Assembly (NCBI GenBank): GCA_937949945.1
Contig: CALFEQ010000006.1
Location: 1 to 64,000, forward strand
Reading direction: 5' to 3'
DNA from: an uncultured Myxococcales bacterium
GTDB taxonomy: Bacteria; Myxococcota_A; Polyangia; Polyangiales; Polyangiaceae
Length of the DNA stretch: 64,000 nucleotides
Shown here: piece after piece, positions 1 through 8,161 of the stretch
Position numbering within the stretch: position 1 is the first letter of the stretch
How the letters are laid out: each line of letters opens with the position of its first letter
Position numbers and translations under genes: made by a program
Notes under the pieces: model-generated
Seen by the model: the letters and a program-made list of their open reading frames with translations, nothing else
What the model was told of the DNA's origin: nothing
Databases searched by the model: none

Positions 1-166
1 CTCGGTCGGGCGGCCCGAAGAGGTCCGGTCCGGTCTCCTTCGTCTCGACGACCTTCACGGAGACGGGCCCGTCGACGTCGCCCAGCAAGTCGCGACGGGT
101 CGAGGTGCGCTCGCAACCCGACAGGAGCAAGACCGCGAAAAGTACGCGCAGCCAAGTGCGTCTCAT
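1..166 (-). CDS. Putative lipoprotein, cut by the window edge
   Basis: Only the first 55 codons lie in the window; the gene runs off the left edge. The N-terminus is a short basic segment (MRRTW), a hydrophobic stretch, and a lipobox LLSGC with the acceptor cysteine at residue 18. This predicts an exported, lipid-anchored protein. Residues after the cysteine are polar (ERTSTRRDLLGD) and fit no family I recognise. Its ATG overlaps the TGA of the preceding minus-strand gene by four bases (ATGA), which suggests translational coupling and membership in the same operon as the ferritin-like genes. Function unknown. Confidence 0.7.
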   Translation of the reverse strand, partial: MRRTWLRVLFAVLLLSGCERTSTRRDLLGDVDGPVSVKVVETKETGPDLFGPPDR

Positions 167-1041
167 ACGCGCCCCCAGACGGCGTGCGCGCAAAGGAGAT
201 GTTTGATCGCGCGGAGCTCGTCTCGCGGGCGATCGAGCTTGATTTCGCGGTAGCCGCCCCAACCGAAGGCCGTGAGGACGCCCCACGCTTCGAAGCCGAG
301 GGCCGCGATCTCCCGAGTCGCCAAGACCTGTTCGTCGCGACTCACTTGGGCGTGCGCGGCGATGTCGTCCGAGACGGGACGCGACTCGGTCGACCAGCGA
401 AGCTCGGCGGGATCGAGCGCGATCATGGTCGTGATGCGCTGGCCCTTCTTCGCCTCGGCATGTGCGCTCCGGACCTTCTCCTTCAGGGCGGAGAGCGAGA
501 ACCCGGCCTCCTTGATCCCCGCGATCGCGGCGCCTCGCGCGTTCAACGCGGCGCCGATGGCGCCCGCCGCGATCGTCTGCTCGTGAGCGATCGTGAGCCG
601 CTCGCCCTCGGGCCTCACCGCCCACCCTGCGCGATGCAGCACGTCCCGCGCCCAAGGCACGTGGATGGTGCTCGGGTCCGTCCCGAACGGGTACCTCGGG
701 TCCCACGACTCGGTCCGCTGTCGCTCGTCGTTCACGGCGAGCGGGAGCCGCCAGTGCCACGCCGCTCGGAGGCAGCGGTCGAACAGCACCATCATGACGT
801 CGCTGGCGATCGGGCACACCTCGCATTGCTCGACCACCCGACCGTCGAAGGTCGTGAGCAGGATGCTCGCCGCGGGCACGCGGTGGTCGGGAGCGTCCGG
901 CCCCTCGCCGTCCGCGAACATCTCGACGATGTTGTGCGCGACGGTACCGGCCGTCGTCTTCTTGAACCGCGTGATCTGGATCGACGCGACGTGGCGGCCG
1001 ATCCGCGAGAGCAACGCATCCGTACGCGCGACGGGGCTCAC
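163..1041 (-). CDS. Conserved hypothetical protein, copy A1 (292 aa)
   Basis: A soluble-looking protein of 292 aa with no signal peptide or membrane segment. It is a clear paralog of the gene at 3403-4284. Shared blocks include LLSRIGRHVASIQITRF near the N-terminus, FDRCLRAAWHWRLPLA mid-protein, the segment around GIKEAGFSLSALK, and the C-terminal IKHLLCAHA. I do not recognise the family. It is the fourth gene of a minus-strand run A2-B2-B1-A1, starts 8 nt after the ferritin-like gene B1, and overlaps the following lipoprotein gene by 4 nt. Its repeated pairing with the ferritin-like gene is the only clue to its role. The CxxC (CEVC, about residue 73) is not conserved as a pair in A2, so a metal site there is doubtful. 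Confidence 0.75.
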   Translation of the reverse strand: MSPVARTDALLSRIGRHVASIQITRFKKTTAGTVAHNIVEMFADGEGPDAPDHRVPAASILLTTFDGRVVEQCEVCPIASDVMMVLFDRCLRAAWHWRLPLAVNDERQRTESWDPRYPFGTDPSTIHVPWARDVLHRAGWAVRPEGERLTIAHEQTIAAGAIGAALNARGAAIAGIKEAGFSLSALKEKVRSAHAEAKKGQRITTMIALDPAELRWSTESRPVSDDIAAHAQVSRDEQVLATREIAALGFEAWGVLTAFGWGGYREIKLDRPRDELRAIKHLLCAHAVWGRV

Positions 1042-1049
1042 GGTTCACC

Positions 1050-2117
1050 TCACGCGAGACGCTCCTCGAGCGCGCGGCGGACGCGTTCGTGGGACGCCGC
1101 CCACACCTCGTCCCCGACCCGCCCGTGCTTCGACAAATCACGCCCGACCCGCGGCGCGCGCGCTCGACCGAGCGCCTCCTTCACCGGCTCCAAGAGCGCA
1201 GGATTTTGCTCGAGGCACCACGCGAGGATGTCCCAAGCGAGATCCGCGTGCCGCTGCTCGTCCCGCGCGATCTTCCTCAGCACCTCCGCCACCGCGGGAT
1301 CCTCTGCGCGCTCGCTCGCCACGCGCGCGGCGTCCGCCGCCGTCCCCTCCCCGAGGCATCCGTCGATCGCCGACTCGATCGCCACGCGCCGGAGCCGCGC
1401 CGATTTCGACTCGCGCATTCTCGGCGCCGCCACCTCCGGGAACGGCGCCGCCGTCACCGGCTCCCCTCCGTACGCGCTCGCCAGCGCGAAGCAGTCGCGC
1501 GCGTGCGCCACCTCGTCCAGCGCCGCCTCGTGCGTCCGCTCGAGCAGCGAAGGCGGCGCGCCGAGCGCGACGAGGTCCAGCGCCAGCGCTCCGAACGCCG
1601 CGATCGACGCGTGCTCGAGCGCTGCGTCGGTACGCCATGCCTCCGCGAGCTCTCGCCTGAGAGACCACGGGAGATCCTCCACCGCCGGTGCAGGGCCGTC
1701 CGCCGACCAGCCCCGTCCGCGCGCCGTCGGCGTCCGGCGCGGGACCTTGGCGACGCGTATCGGGCGCCCGTGAACGGGACCGCCGGACGTCAAGAGAGCA
1801 AGGGAGAGGATCGAAGCGATGCCCGAGAGAACGAGCGAGGTGATCGCGGCCCAGGCCCCACCGCGCTGCTGTACGAGGGAGACGATCGCGAGGATCGCCG
1901 AGCCGAGAATGCAGAGGCCCCCGACGCCGAGCGCGGCCACGAGGCCTACCAGCGCCGCGTCGGGCTGTCGCTTCGCGACGATCATGACCACGAGCGCGAG
2001 GAACGGACACGGGCCGATCCCGACGATCGCCAGGACGAGCGCGAGGATCGCGAGCGTCGACGACTTGCGGGGCGGAGGTTGCGGCGTGTACCGGAACGAC
2101 GGCTGGAACGGCTGCAT
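1050..2117 (-). CDS. Membrane-anchored ferritin-like protein, copy B1
   Basis: 355 aa. Residues about 19-108 contain three hydrophobic segments (for example STLAILALVLAIVGIG and AILAIVSLVQQ), resembling DUF4190-type membrane anchors, after a Pro/Gln-rich N-terminus. The C-terminal two-thirds looks like a four-helix ferritin-like fold: EHASIAAF in the first helix, then two ExxH-type motifs, DEVAHARD and RDEQRHADLAWD, which would supply a di-metal centre. The expected role is a metal-binding or oxidase-type protein on the inner membrane, with its substrate unknown. It is about 80% identical by eye to B2 just upstream in transcription. Its ATG lies inside the stopless reading frame of B2, and A1 follows after 8 nt. 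Confidence 0.8.
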   Translation of the reverse strand: MQPFQPSFRYTPQPPPRKSSTLAILALVLAIVGIGPCPFLALVVMIVAKRQPDAALVGLVAALGVGGLCILGSAILAIVSLVQQRGGAWAAITSLVLSGIASILSLALLTSGGPVHGRPIRVAKVPRRTPTARGRGWSADGPAPAVEDLPWSLRRELAEAWRTDAALEHASIAAFGALALDLVALGAPPSLLERTHEAALDEVAHARDCFALASAYGGEPVTAAPFPEVAAPRMRESKSARLRRVAIESAIDGCLGEGTAADAARVASERAEDPAVAEVLRKIARDEQRHADLAWDILAWCLEQNPALLEPVKEALGRARAPRVGRDLSKHGRVGDEVWAASHERVRRALEERLA

Positions 2118-2136
2118 CGGCTGACGACTCCACGGT

Positions 2137-3222
2137 GTCGAGGCGCGCCTCGAGCGCGCGGCGGACGCGTTCGTGGGACGCCGCCCAAACGTCGCTGCCT
2201 ACCCGTCCGTGCTTCGGGAGATCGCGCTCGACGCGGGGCGCGCGCGATCGAGCGACGGCCTCGCGCACCGGCTCCAAGAGCGCAGGGTCCTGCTCGAGGC
2301 ACCACGCCAGGATGTCCCAAGCGAGATCCGCGTGCCGCTGCTCGTCACGCGCGATCCTCCCCAGCACCTCCGCGACCGCGGGATCCTCCGCGCACTGGCT
2401 CGCCACGCGCGCGGCGTCCGCCGCCGTCCCCTCTCCGAGGCATCCGTCGATCGCCGACTCGATCGCCACGCGCCGCAGCCGCGCCGACTTCGACTCGCGC
2501 ATCCTCGGCATGGCCACCTCCGGGAACGGAGCCGCCGTCACCGGCTCGCCTCCGTACGCGCTCGCCAGCGCGAAGCAGTCGCGCGCATGCGCCACCTCGT
2601 CGAGCGCCGCCTCGTGCGTCCGCTGCAAGAGCGCCGGCGGCGCGCCGAGCGCGACGAGGTCCAGCGCCAGCGTTCCGAACGCCGCGATCGACGCGTGCTC
2701 GAGCGCTGCATCCGCACGCCATGCCTCCGCGAGCTCTCGCCTGAGAGGCCACGGGAGATCCTCCACCGCCGGTGAAGGGCCGTCCGCCGCCCACCCCCGT
2801 CCGCGCGCCGTCGGCGTCCGGCGCGTCACGTTACCCACGCGCACCGGACGCCCGTGGAGAGGCTCCGCCATGAAGAGGAACGAGAAGAAGCCGGAGACGA
2901 GGCCGATCGGAATGCTCAGGACTCCGAGGACGAGCGAGACGATCGCGGCCCAGGCTCCGTTTCGCTTCTGCACGAGGGAGACGATCGCCAAGACCGCCGA
3001 CGCGATGATGCTGATCGCCCCGAGCGCGAGCGACCCCACGGCGCCCGTGAGCTCGATCCCGAAGGTGCGGTTGCCCTTCAAGCCGAGTGTGATGATCAGC
3101 GCGAGGAGCGGGAAGACCACGGTCCCCGCGATCGCCAGCGCGAGCGCGATCAACGCGAGCGTCGACGACTTGCGAGCCGGGGGTTGAGGCGGTGCTTGCG
3201 GCGGTACGTGGAACGGTTGCAT
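2137..3222 (-). CDS. Membrane-anchored ferritin-like protein, copy B2, lacks its own stop codon
   Basis: Coordinates cover the part homologous to B1 (about 362 codons). It has the same layout: a Pro-rich start (MQPFHVPPQAPP), three hydrophobic segments, then a ferritin-like domain with EHASIAAF, DEVAHARD and RDEQRHADLAWD. Where B1 ends with ERLA and a stop, B2 reads ARLDTVESSADAAVP and continues in frame, out of register with B1, down to a stop at 1138. That would add about 330 residues of low-plausibility sequence. Either the stop was lost when the tandem copies formed, or an indel lies near 2130-2140. The ATG at 3222 mirrors the B1 start (MQPF). Function is inferred from the fold only. Confidence 0.7.
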
Positions 3223-3402
3223 GGACTTTGCGACTCTACTTGACGGGGCCGTCGCTCACTTGCGTGAACACGACTTGCGAGGAGGCGCTTGGACGACAAG
3301 TTGCATCATGGCTTCGTCGAGCCTCGTTTCGGCCTCGCGTGGCCCTCGAAGATGGATTCGAAGACCACCGCCCGAGCGGTGAGCGTCGTGACACGAGGCG
3401 CT

Positions 3403-4284
3403 TCATGCACGCACCCCCGCGGCATGCGCGCAGAGCAGGTGCTTGATGGCGCGTAGCTCCTCTTTCGGTCGCCAGAGCGTGACCTCGCGATAGTTGCCGC
3501 CCCAGCCGAAGGCGCGGAGGGAGTCCCAGCCTTCGAAGCCGAGCACGGCGATGTCCCGGGTCGCCACGGCGCCGCCCTCGCGATGCGCGGGCTCGCGCGA
3601 CGCGATCGCTTCGGAGACGAAACGCGACTCCGACCACCAGCGCAGCTCCGTGCGATCGAACGTGATCCCGGCCGTGGTACGTACCCCCTTCTTCCCTTCG
3701 GCGTGGGCCTCACGGATCGCCTTCAGGGCGGAGAGCGAAAATCCGGCCTCCTTGATCCCCGCCATCATCACGCCACGAGCGTGGAACGCGGCATCGATCG
3801 AGTGCGGGGCGGTCGTCTTGTCCTGCGTGATCGTGAGCCGCTCGCCCTCGGTCTTCACCTCGTACCCCGCTTTGCCGAGCACGTCCCGGGCCCAAGGGAC
3901 CTGGAGCGCGGTCGGGTCGACCGCCAGCGGATAGCGCGGATCCCACGACTCGAGACGCTGTCGCTCCTTGTTCAGAGCGAGCGGAAGCCGCCAGTGCCAT
4001 GCGGCGCGGAGACAGCGGTCGAAGAGCACGAGCTCGACGTGGTCGGAGACCGGGGCGATCTCGCACTGGTCGACGATCTGGCCGTGATGGCTCGTGAGCA
4101 TGATCTTCAGCGCGGGCACGGCCTCGTCGGTGGCTTCTGTGGACGGACTGGTGTCCACGAACAGCTCGGCGACGCTCAGGAGGACGCCACTGGCCGTCGT
4201 CTTCTGGAAGCGCGTGATCTGAATCGCGGCGACGTGCCGGCCGATCCGCGCGAGCAATGCATCGGTGATGGCTATCGGGTTCAC
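3403..4284 (-). CDS. Conserved hypothetical protein, copy A2 (293 aa)
   Basis: Paralog of the A1 gene at 163-1041, collinear over its whole length (LLARIGRHVAAIQITRF, FDRCLRAAWHWRLPLAL, GIKEAGFSLSALK, IKHLLCAHA). It has no signal peptide, membrane span or family I recognise. It is the first gene of the A2-B2-B1-A1 run. A 180-nt gap separates its stop from the B2 start, the largest gap inside the run, so a promoter for B2 could lie there. The cysteine and histidine content differs between A1 and A2, so catalytic residues cannot be picked from two copies. Confidence 0.75.
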   Translation of the reverse strand: MNPIAITDALLARIGRHVAAIQITRFQKTTASGVLLSVAELFVDTSPSTEATDEAVPALKIMLTSHHGQIVDQCEIAPVSDHVELVLFDRCLRAAWHWRLPLALNKERQRLESWDPRYPLAVDPTALQVPWARDVLGKAGYEVKTEGERLTITQDKTTAPHSIDAAFHARGVMMAGIKEAGFSLSALKAIREAHAEGKKGVRTTAGITFDRTELRWWSESRFVSEAIASREPAHREGGAVATRDIAVLGFEGWDSLRAFGWGGNYREVTLWRPKEELRAIKHLLCAHAAGVRA

Positions 4285-4440
4285 GGCTCCGGCGACTGCT
4301 GGAATGGCGGCTCTCGGTACGCCTGCAAGCAGAGACCTCGTCGAAAGTATCGTCCCCCTCCCGCGGCGCTCGATGGTTGATTTGCAGACACACCAGCCGC
4401 CGGAGGTGCCGCTACTACGGTGGTCGGCCGAGACTCGGCT

Positions 4441-4764
4441 TCATGTCTCCCGGCCTCGCGACGTGCCGCTACGCGCCAAGAGCGCGGCCGCTTCTCCCCG
4501 TGTCGAGACGCCGAGCTTCCGGAACGCCGACGCCACCTGGTTCTGGATGGTGGACACCGAACGCCCTCGCTGCAGCGCGATCTCCGCGTTCGACAGGCCT
4601 CCCAGGACGGCGAGCAGCACCTCGCGCTCGGCCTTCGACAGCTTCGCCTTCGCCGGAATCCGGACGTTCGACGAGACGGGATAGCTCAAGACGAGGAGCT
4701 CGCCGTCGAGGTGAAACCGCGACGCGCGGAGACCTTGGGGTACGCCGGGTCGGCGGTCAGGCAT
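4441..4764 (-). CDS. Small LuxR-type HTH regulator (107 aa)
   Basis: The C-terminal half is a GerE/LuxR-type four-helix DNA-binding domain: KLSKAEREVLLAVLGGLSNA, then a recognition-helix region VSTIQNQVASAFRKLGV. The roughly 45 residues before it are a short beta-rich piece (FHLDGELLVLSYP) rather than a receiver or PAS domain, so it is much shorter than usual LuxR proteins (about 200 aa or more). Its closest relative in the window is the 93-aa gene at 7586-7867, which has the same short N-terminus. The ATG overlaps the 3' end of the upstream LuxR gene by 8 nt, indicating co-transcription. DNA target and signal unknown. Confidence 0.75.
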   Translation of the reverse strand: MPDRRPGVPQGLRASRFHLDGELLVLSYPVSSNVRIPAKAKLSKAEREVLLAVLGGLSNAEIALQRGRSVSTIQNQVASAFRKLGVSTRGEAAALLARSGTSRGRET

Positions 4765-5326
4765 CGGACGAAGCCTCGCGCCGTCGCCACTCCGCGATCA
4801 ACCCGGAGCGCGAGCGGACTCCGAGCTTGCGCGCGGCACGCGTGAGGAGGGTCCCCACCGTGCCGACCGACAGACCGAGCTCGGAGGCGATGAGCTTGTT
4901 CGTTCGACCCAGCGCAGCGAGCGCGACGACCTGCTCTTCGCGCTTCGACAGTCGCACCGCCCCGTGCGGTGCGAGATTGGGGCGCGCGATGAGGTAGCGG
5001 CGCCCGTCGGACTCGAACTGATCGACCAGCGTCCAGCGTCCTTCCGCGAGCGCGTGCCAGAGCTCGATGGCTTCGTCGGGGTCTTGGCGAATCGCGCGCG
5101 CGCAGTCGATCGCCCGCGCCGCATAGCGGAGCGCAGCGCGCGCCGCCTTGCCCCTCGCCGTACCGCTCGCCCGCCTCTCCGAGCCCTCGAGCACGGCCTC
5201 CCCCTCCCCGGCGGCGACGCGCGCGAGGCCACTGTCCATCAGCACGCCCGAGGAGTCGATCGTGTGCATCCCGATCCGTCCCGGCAGCAATGGGCATGCC
5301 GCACAGGACCGATCCGCTACCCCCAC
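4757..5326 (-). CDS. Truncated LuxR-type HTH protein, degraded paralog of the 5389-6402 gene
   Basis: The C-terminal 110 residues match the neighbouring 337-aa regulator almost residue for residue: TLVDQFESDGRRYLIARPN, then LSKREEQVVALAALGRTNKL and the recognition helix. About 150 N-terminal residues are missing. A second internal deletion of about 28 residues joins SGLAR directly to VAAGEGEAVLE, where the long copy has an extra AQETTPAFRLRW-containing segment. A GTG start at 5326 gives 189 aa; an in-frame ATG at 5269 gives 170 aa and begins where homology begins. The HTH is intact, so it may act as a domain-only regulator, or it may be a decaying duplicate. Confidence 0.65.
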   Translation of the reverse strand: MGVADRSCAACPLLPGRIGMHTIDSSGVLMDSGLARVAAGEGEAVLEGSERRASGTARGKAARAALRYAARAIDCARAIRQDPDEAIELWHALAEGRWTLVDQFESDGRRYLIARPNLAPHGAVRLSKREEQVVALAALGRTNKLIASELGLSVGTVGTLLTRAARKLGVRSRSGLIAEWRRREASSDA

Positions 5327-5388
5327 TGAACTCCACGTTTTTCTCGTAGGCGCAATCCTCCCCGGACGGCGTTGCCTAGTCGAATCGA

Positions 5389-6402
5389 CTAGGCAACGTC
5401 GGGACCGCCTCGTCCATCGGCTGGACCGTCCGGAGGCCGCGGGGATGCCTCACGCGCACTCTCGCGGCGCTGCCACTCCGCGATCAACCCGGATCGCGAG
5501 CGAACTCCGAGCTTGCTCGCGGCGCGGGCGAGGAGGGTCGCCACCGTGCCGACGGAAAGACCGAGCTCGTAGGCGATGAGCTTGTTCGTTCTCCCGAGCG
5601 CGGCGAGCGCGACGACCTGCTCTTCGCGCTTCGACAAGCGCGCCGCTCCGTTCGTCGGCACGGGGTTCGGGCGAGCGAGGAGATAACGCCGGCCGTCGGA
5701 CTCGAACTGATCGACCAGCGTCCAACGTCCCTCCACGAGCGCGCGCCACAGCCGCGTGGCTTCGTCGGGGTCGGCGCGCTTCGCCCGCGCACGGTCGATG
5801 GCTCGTGCCGCGAAGCGAAGGGCCGCGCGCGCCTCCTTACCCTTCGCGACGCCGGTCGCGTGATGGACCTTCCCCGCTGCGTCCAAAACGGCCTCCGGCT
5901 CCCCCGCGGCGAGACGCCGGAGCCGGAGTCCCGCGCCGACGTGCGCCATGACACGCGCCCAGCGCAGGCGGAACGCGGGCGTCGTCTCTTGCGCGCGCGC
6001 CAGCCCGACGTTGACCAGCACGCCGAGCCCCGAGGGGTCGATCGTGAGCATCCCGATGGAGTCGCGCAGCCCGAAGGGCGAATGGACGCGATCGAGGAAC
6101 GGCACGCCCGAGACCGGTCCGCCCACGAACTCCGTGAGCGTCGAGACGCGATTGCGCGCGAACGCCTCGTGGATCATCGGAGGAGGCGCAGCCTGGACGA
6201 GCCAGTCGACCGCCTCTCGCTCGTCGTCACGCCCGACGAAGCTCAGAACGCGCGGCGCGGACGCCGGCTCGAGCCTGTAGGTGTACGCGAAGATGCTCTC
6301 GCCGCGGAGGAGCGGCCGCATCGTCTCGACGACGTTCGCGAGCCAAGCTTGGTCGCTGCTCGCATCGGAATACGTGGCTTCGACGACCTGAAGGAGGTTC
6401 AC
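5389..6402 (-). CDS. LuxR-family HTH transcriptional regulator (337 aa)
   Basis: Full-length version of the family seen in this cluster. The N-terminal 200 residues look like a small-molecule or PAS/GAF-type sensor (MNLLQVVEATYSDASSDQAW, IFAYTYRLE), with no receiver aspartate pattern. A linker AARAIDRARAKRADPDEATRLW and a conserved WTLVDQFESDGRRYLLARP strand precede the LuxR HTH (LSKREEQVVALAALGRTNKL to KLGVRSRSGL). It has no membrane span and is expected to be cytoplasmic. It lies 35 nt downstream of the 6438-7439 gene on the same strand. The ligand is not predictable from sequence. Confidence 0.8.
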   Translation of the reverse strand: MNLLQVVEATYSDASSDQAWLANVVETMRPLLRGESIFAYTYRLEPASAPRVLSFVGRDDEREAVDWLVQAAPPPMIHEAFARNRVSTLTEFVGGPVSGVPFLDRVHSPFGLRDSIGMLTIDPSGLGVLVNVGLARAQETTPAFRLRWARVMAHVGAGLRLRRLAAGEPEAVLDAAGKVHHATGVAKGKEARAALRFAARAIDRARAKRADPDEATRLWRALVEGRWTLVDQFESDGRRYLLARPNPVPTNGAARLSKREEQVVALAALGRTNKLIAYELGLSVGTVATLLARAASKLGVRSRSGLIAEWQRRESAREASPRPPDGPADGRGGPDVA

Positions 6403-6437
6403 GGTAGGCTCGAGAGCCCCTCTTCAGAGCGAACCTA

Positions 6438-7439
6438 TCATGAACCGCCCCCTGCCCGGCGCCCCGGCCGCGCAGGCTCGTCGCGCCGGACGAACGGGCC
6501 GAAGACACGCACGAGCTCGCGCCGGTTCTTCAGGCCCAGCCTTCGCACCACCTTGCTCACGCGACTCGCGACGGTGCTGCGCGGAATCCCGAGCTCGTAA
6601 CCGATGAACTTGTCGGAGTGCCCGAGCGCGGCCAAGGTCATGATCTCACCGTCGAGACCACGCAGAGAGGCGGCGACGTTCGTGAAGGCGTTCCGGTGTA
6701 CGAGAACGAGCCGCTTGCCGTCGCGCTCGACGTGATCGACCAGCGTCCACTCGCCTTCGACCATCGCGGTCCAGATCGCGATCGCGCGTTCGGGATCGAG
6801 GCGACGCAGCTTGCCTCTCGCGGTGTCGACGCGGCGCACGGCCTCGGCGATCGAGTGACGTGCCGCGACCGCACGGCGACGGCCGTCGAGCATCTTGCCG
6901 TCCGGCGTGCACACGGCGTCGGCGGGCCGTGCGCGAGCCGCGAGGAAGCGGCGTAGTCGATAGGCGCTGGCGACGTGGGCCGAGACGAGGCTCAGCGTGT
7001 GCTTCGTCCGCGGAGGCAAGGACACCTCAGCGGAGAGGGAGAAGAACGCTCCGGTCCCACTCGGGTCGCATGCGACCACGGCGGTGACCTCGGGGATTCG
7101 ATAGCCGTGAAGCTCTTCGACCTCGGACAACGAGAGACCGAAGCGACGGGCCACGCGAGACCACCGCGAGCGTGCAGTGTCGACCGGCGGGCTCGGCACG
7201 TGGGCGGCCCTCAGCAAGAGCTCGGGCACGCGATCGCGGACGGCTTCGATTCGGGTCGTCGCCAACGGGAAGCGCCCGACGAAGTCGGAGATCTTCGCCC
7301 CTTCGATCGTGTAGCCGAACCATGGCCCGGGATGGATGGCTTCGAGCTCGGCGCAGATGCCGCGGAGCCACGTGCGCGACGATCCGAGTGGTGCGTACGC
7401 GGCCTCGATGGCGCGGATCGCACCGTCGCGAGCCCTCAT
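6438..7439 (-). CDS. LuxR-family HTH transcriptional regulator (333 aa)
   Basis: Same architecture as the 5389-6402 protein: a sensor-like N-terminus (MRARDGAIRAIEAAYAPLGS), a central AIAIWTAMVEGEWTLVDHVE segment, and a C-terminal LuxR/GerE HTH (IMTLAALGHSDKFIGYELGI then VASRVSKVVRRLGLK). The HTH has drifted from its neighbours, with LRGLDGEIMTLAAL replacing LSKREEQVVALAAL, so this is an older paralog. It ends in a short Pro/Arg/Gly-rich tail. It is part of a minus-strand block of five HTH genes. No receiver domain is visible, so it is probably not a two-component output. Confidence 0.8.
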   Translation of the reverse strand: MRARDGAIRAIEAAYAPLGSSRTWLRGICAELEAIHPGPWFGYTIEGAKISDFVGRFPLATTRIEAVRDRVPELLLRAAHVPSPPVDTARSRWSRVARRFGLSLSEVEELHGYRIPEVTAVVACDPSGTGAFFSLSAEVSLPPRTKHTLSLVSAHVASAYRLRRFLAARARPADAVCTPDGKMLDGRRRAVAARHSIAEAVRRVDTARGKLRRLDPERAIAIWTAMVEGEWTLVDHVERDGKRLVLVHRNAFTNVAASLRGLDGEIMTLAALGHSDKFIGYELGIPRSTVASRVSKVVRRLGLKNRRELVRVFGPFVRRDEPARPGRRAGGGS

Positions 7440-7585
7440 CGACCGCCCCCGGGCGAAGAGCGCGGCCCGAACTTCTTCGTGTCACACTGCCTCCGCCGTC
7501 CCGTCGTGGACTTCCGGCGCGCTCGCCGTGCGTCGGCGTCCTCTCTTCGTTCGCCGCTCCCGTGTGCCTCCATGAGCGCAATGAG

Positions 7586-7867
7586 CTAGACGCGAGAATG
7601 GACGCCGACCTTCCGGAAAATGGACGCGACCTGGTTCGCGACCGTTCGGAGGCGCCGCTGGCGCCGCCGTGCGATGGCTTCGTTCGAGTCGCCGCGCACG
7701 ATTCCCTCGAGCACCTCGCGTTCGGCGTCCGTCAGCCCATGCGCGGCCGCGAACGCCTCGATACAGGGACTGGTCGTTCCCCACTCGAGCAAGACGAAGG
7801 AGTCGCCCCCCAATTCGAGCTGGTATCCGACCAGATCGGCTGGCGGCCTCAGGCCCCACCCAGGCAT
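7586..7867 (-). CDS. Small LuxR-type HTH protein (93 aa)
   Basis: Starts at the ATG at 7867 (MPGWGLRPPADLVGYQLELG). About 45 N-terminal residues form a short strand-rich piece (GDSFVLLEWG). The rest is a LuxR-type HTH (LTDAEREVLEGIVRGDSNEA, then RTVANQVASIFRKVGVHSRV). The chain stops right after the recognition helix region, shorter at the C-terminus than its relative at 4441-4764. It is embedded in a much longer open frame that continues upstream across a divergent promoter region; I chose the ATG because the sequence before it has no family resemblance. It is the first of the five HTH genes in transcription order. Confidence 0.65.
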   Translation of the reverse strand: MPGWGLRPPADLVGYQLELGGDSFVLLEWGTTSPCIEAFAAAHGLTDAEREVLEGIVRGDSNEAIARRRQRRLRTVANQVASIFRKVGVHSRV

Positions 7868-8161
7868 GCCACCTTCAGAGGCTAACCGAGCCGCTGCTCC
7901 CCCCGCATAGTCATTTCGACGACGGGTTGCGGGCGCGTCCGAACGCGTCGACGCCAAGAAAAAGCAGAGGAAAGCGACCGCCCCGCTCGACCGCAAACGG
8001 CGAGAAAGACGACGAGAGCGGCCGGGAAGAGAAAGATTGAACGGTCCGCCCGCGAGCGGCGACACACGGCCGAAAACGCTCGCCGGGGAGGCCGGCGGTG
8101 AACGCCACGACCCGATCGTCGTGCGCGCGCGCCGTCCTGCACGGCGGAACCGAGGCCCGTC

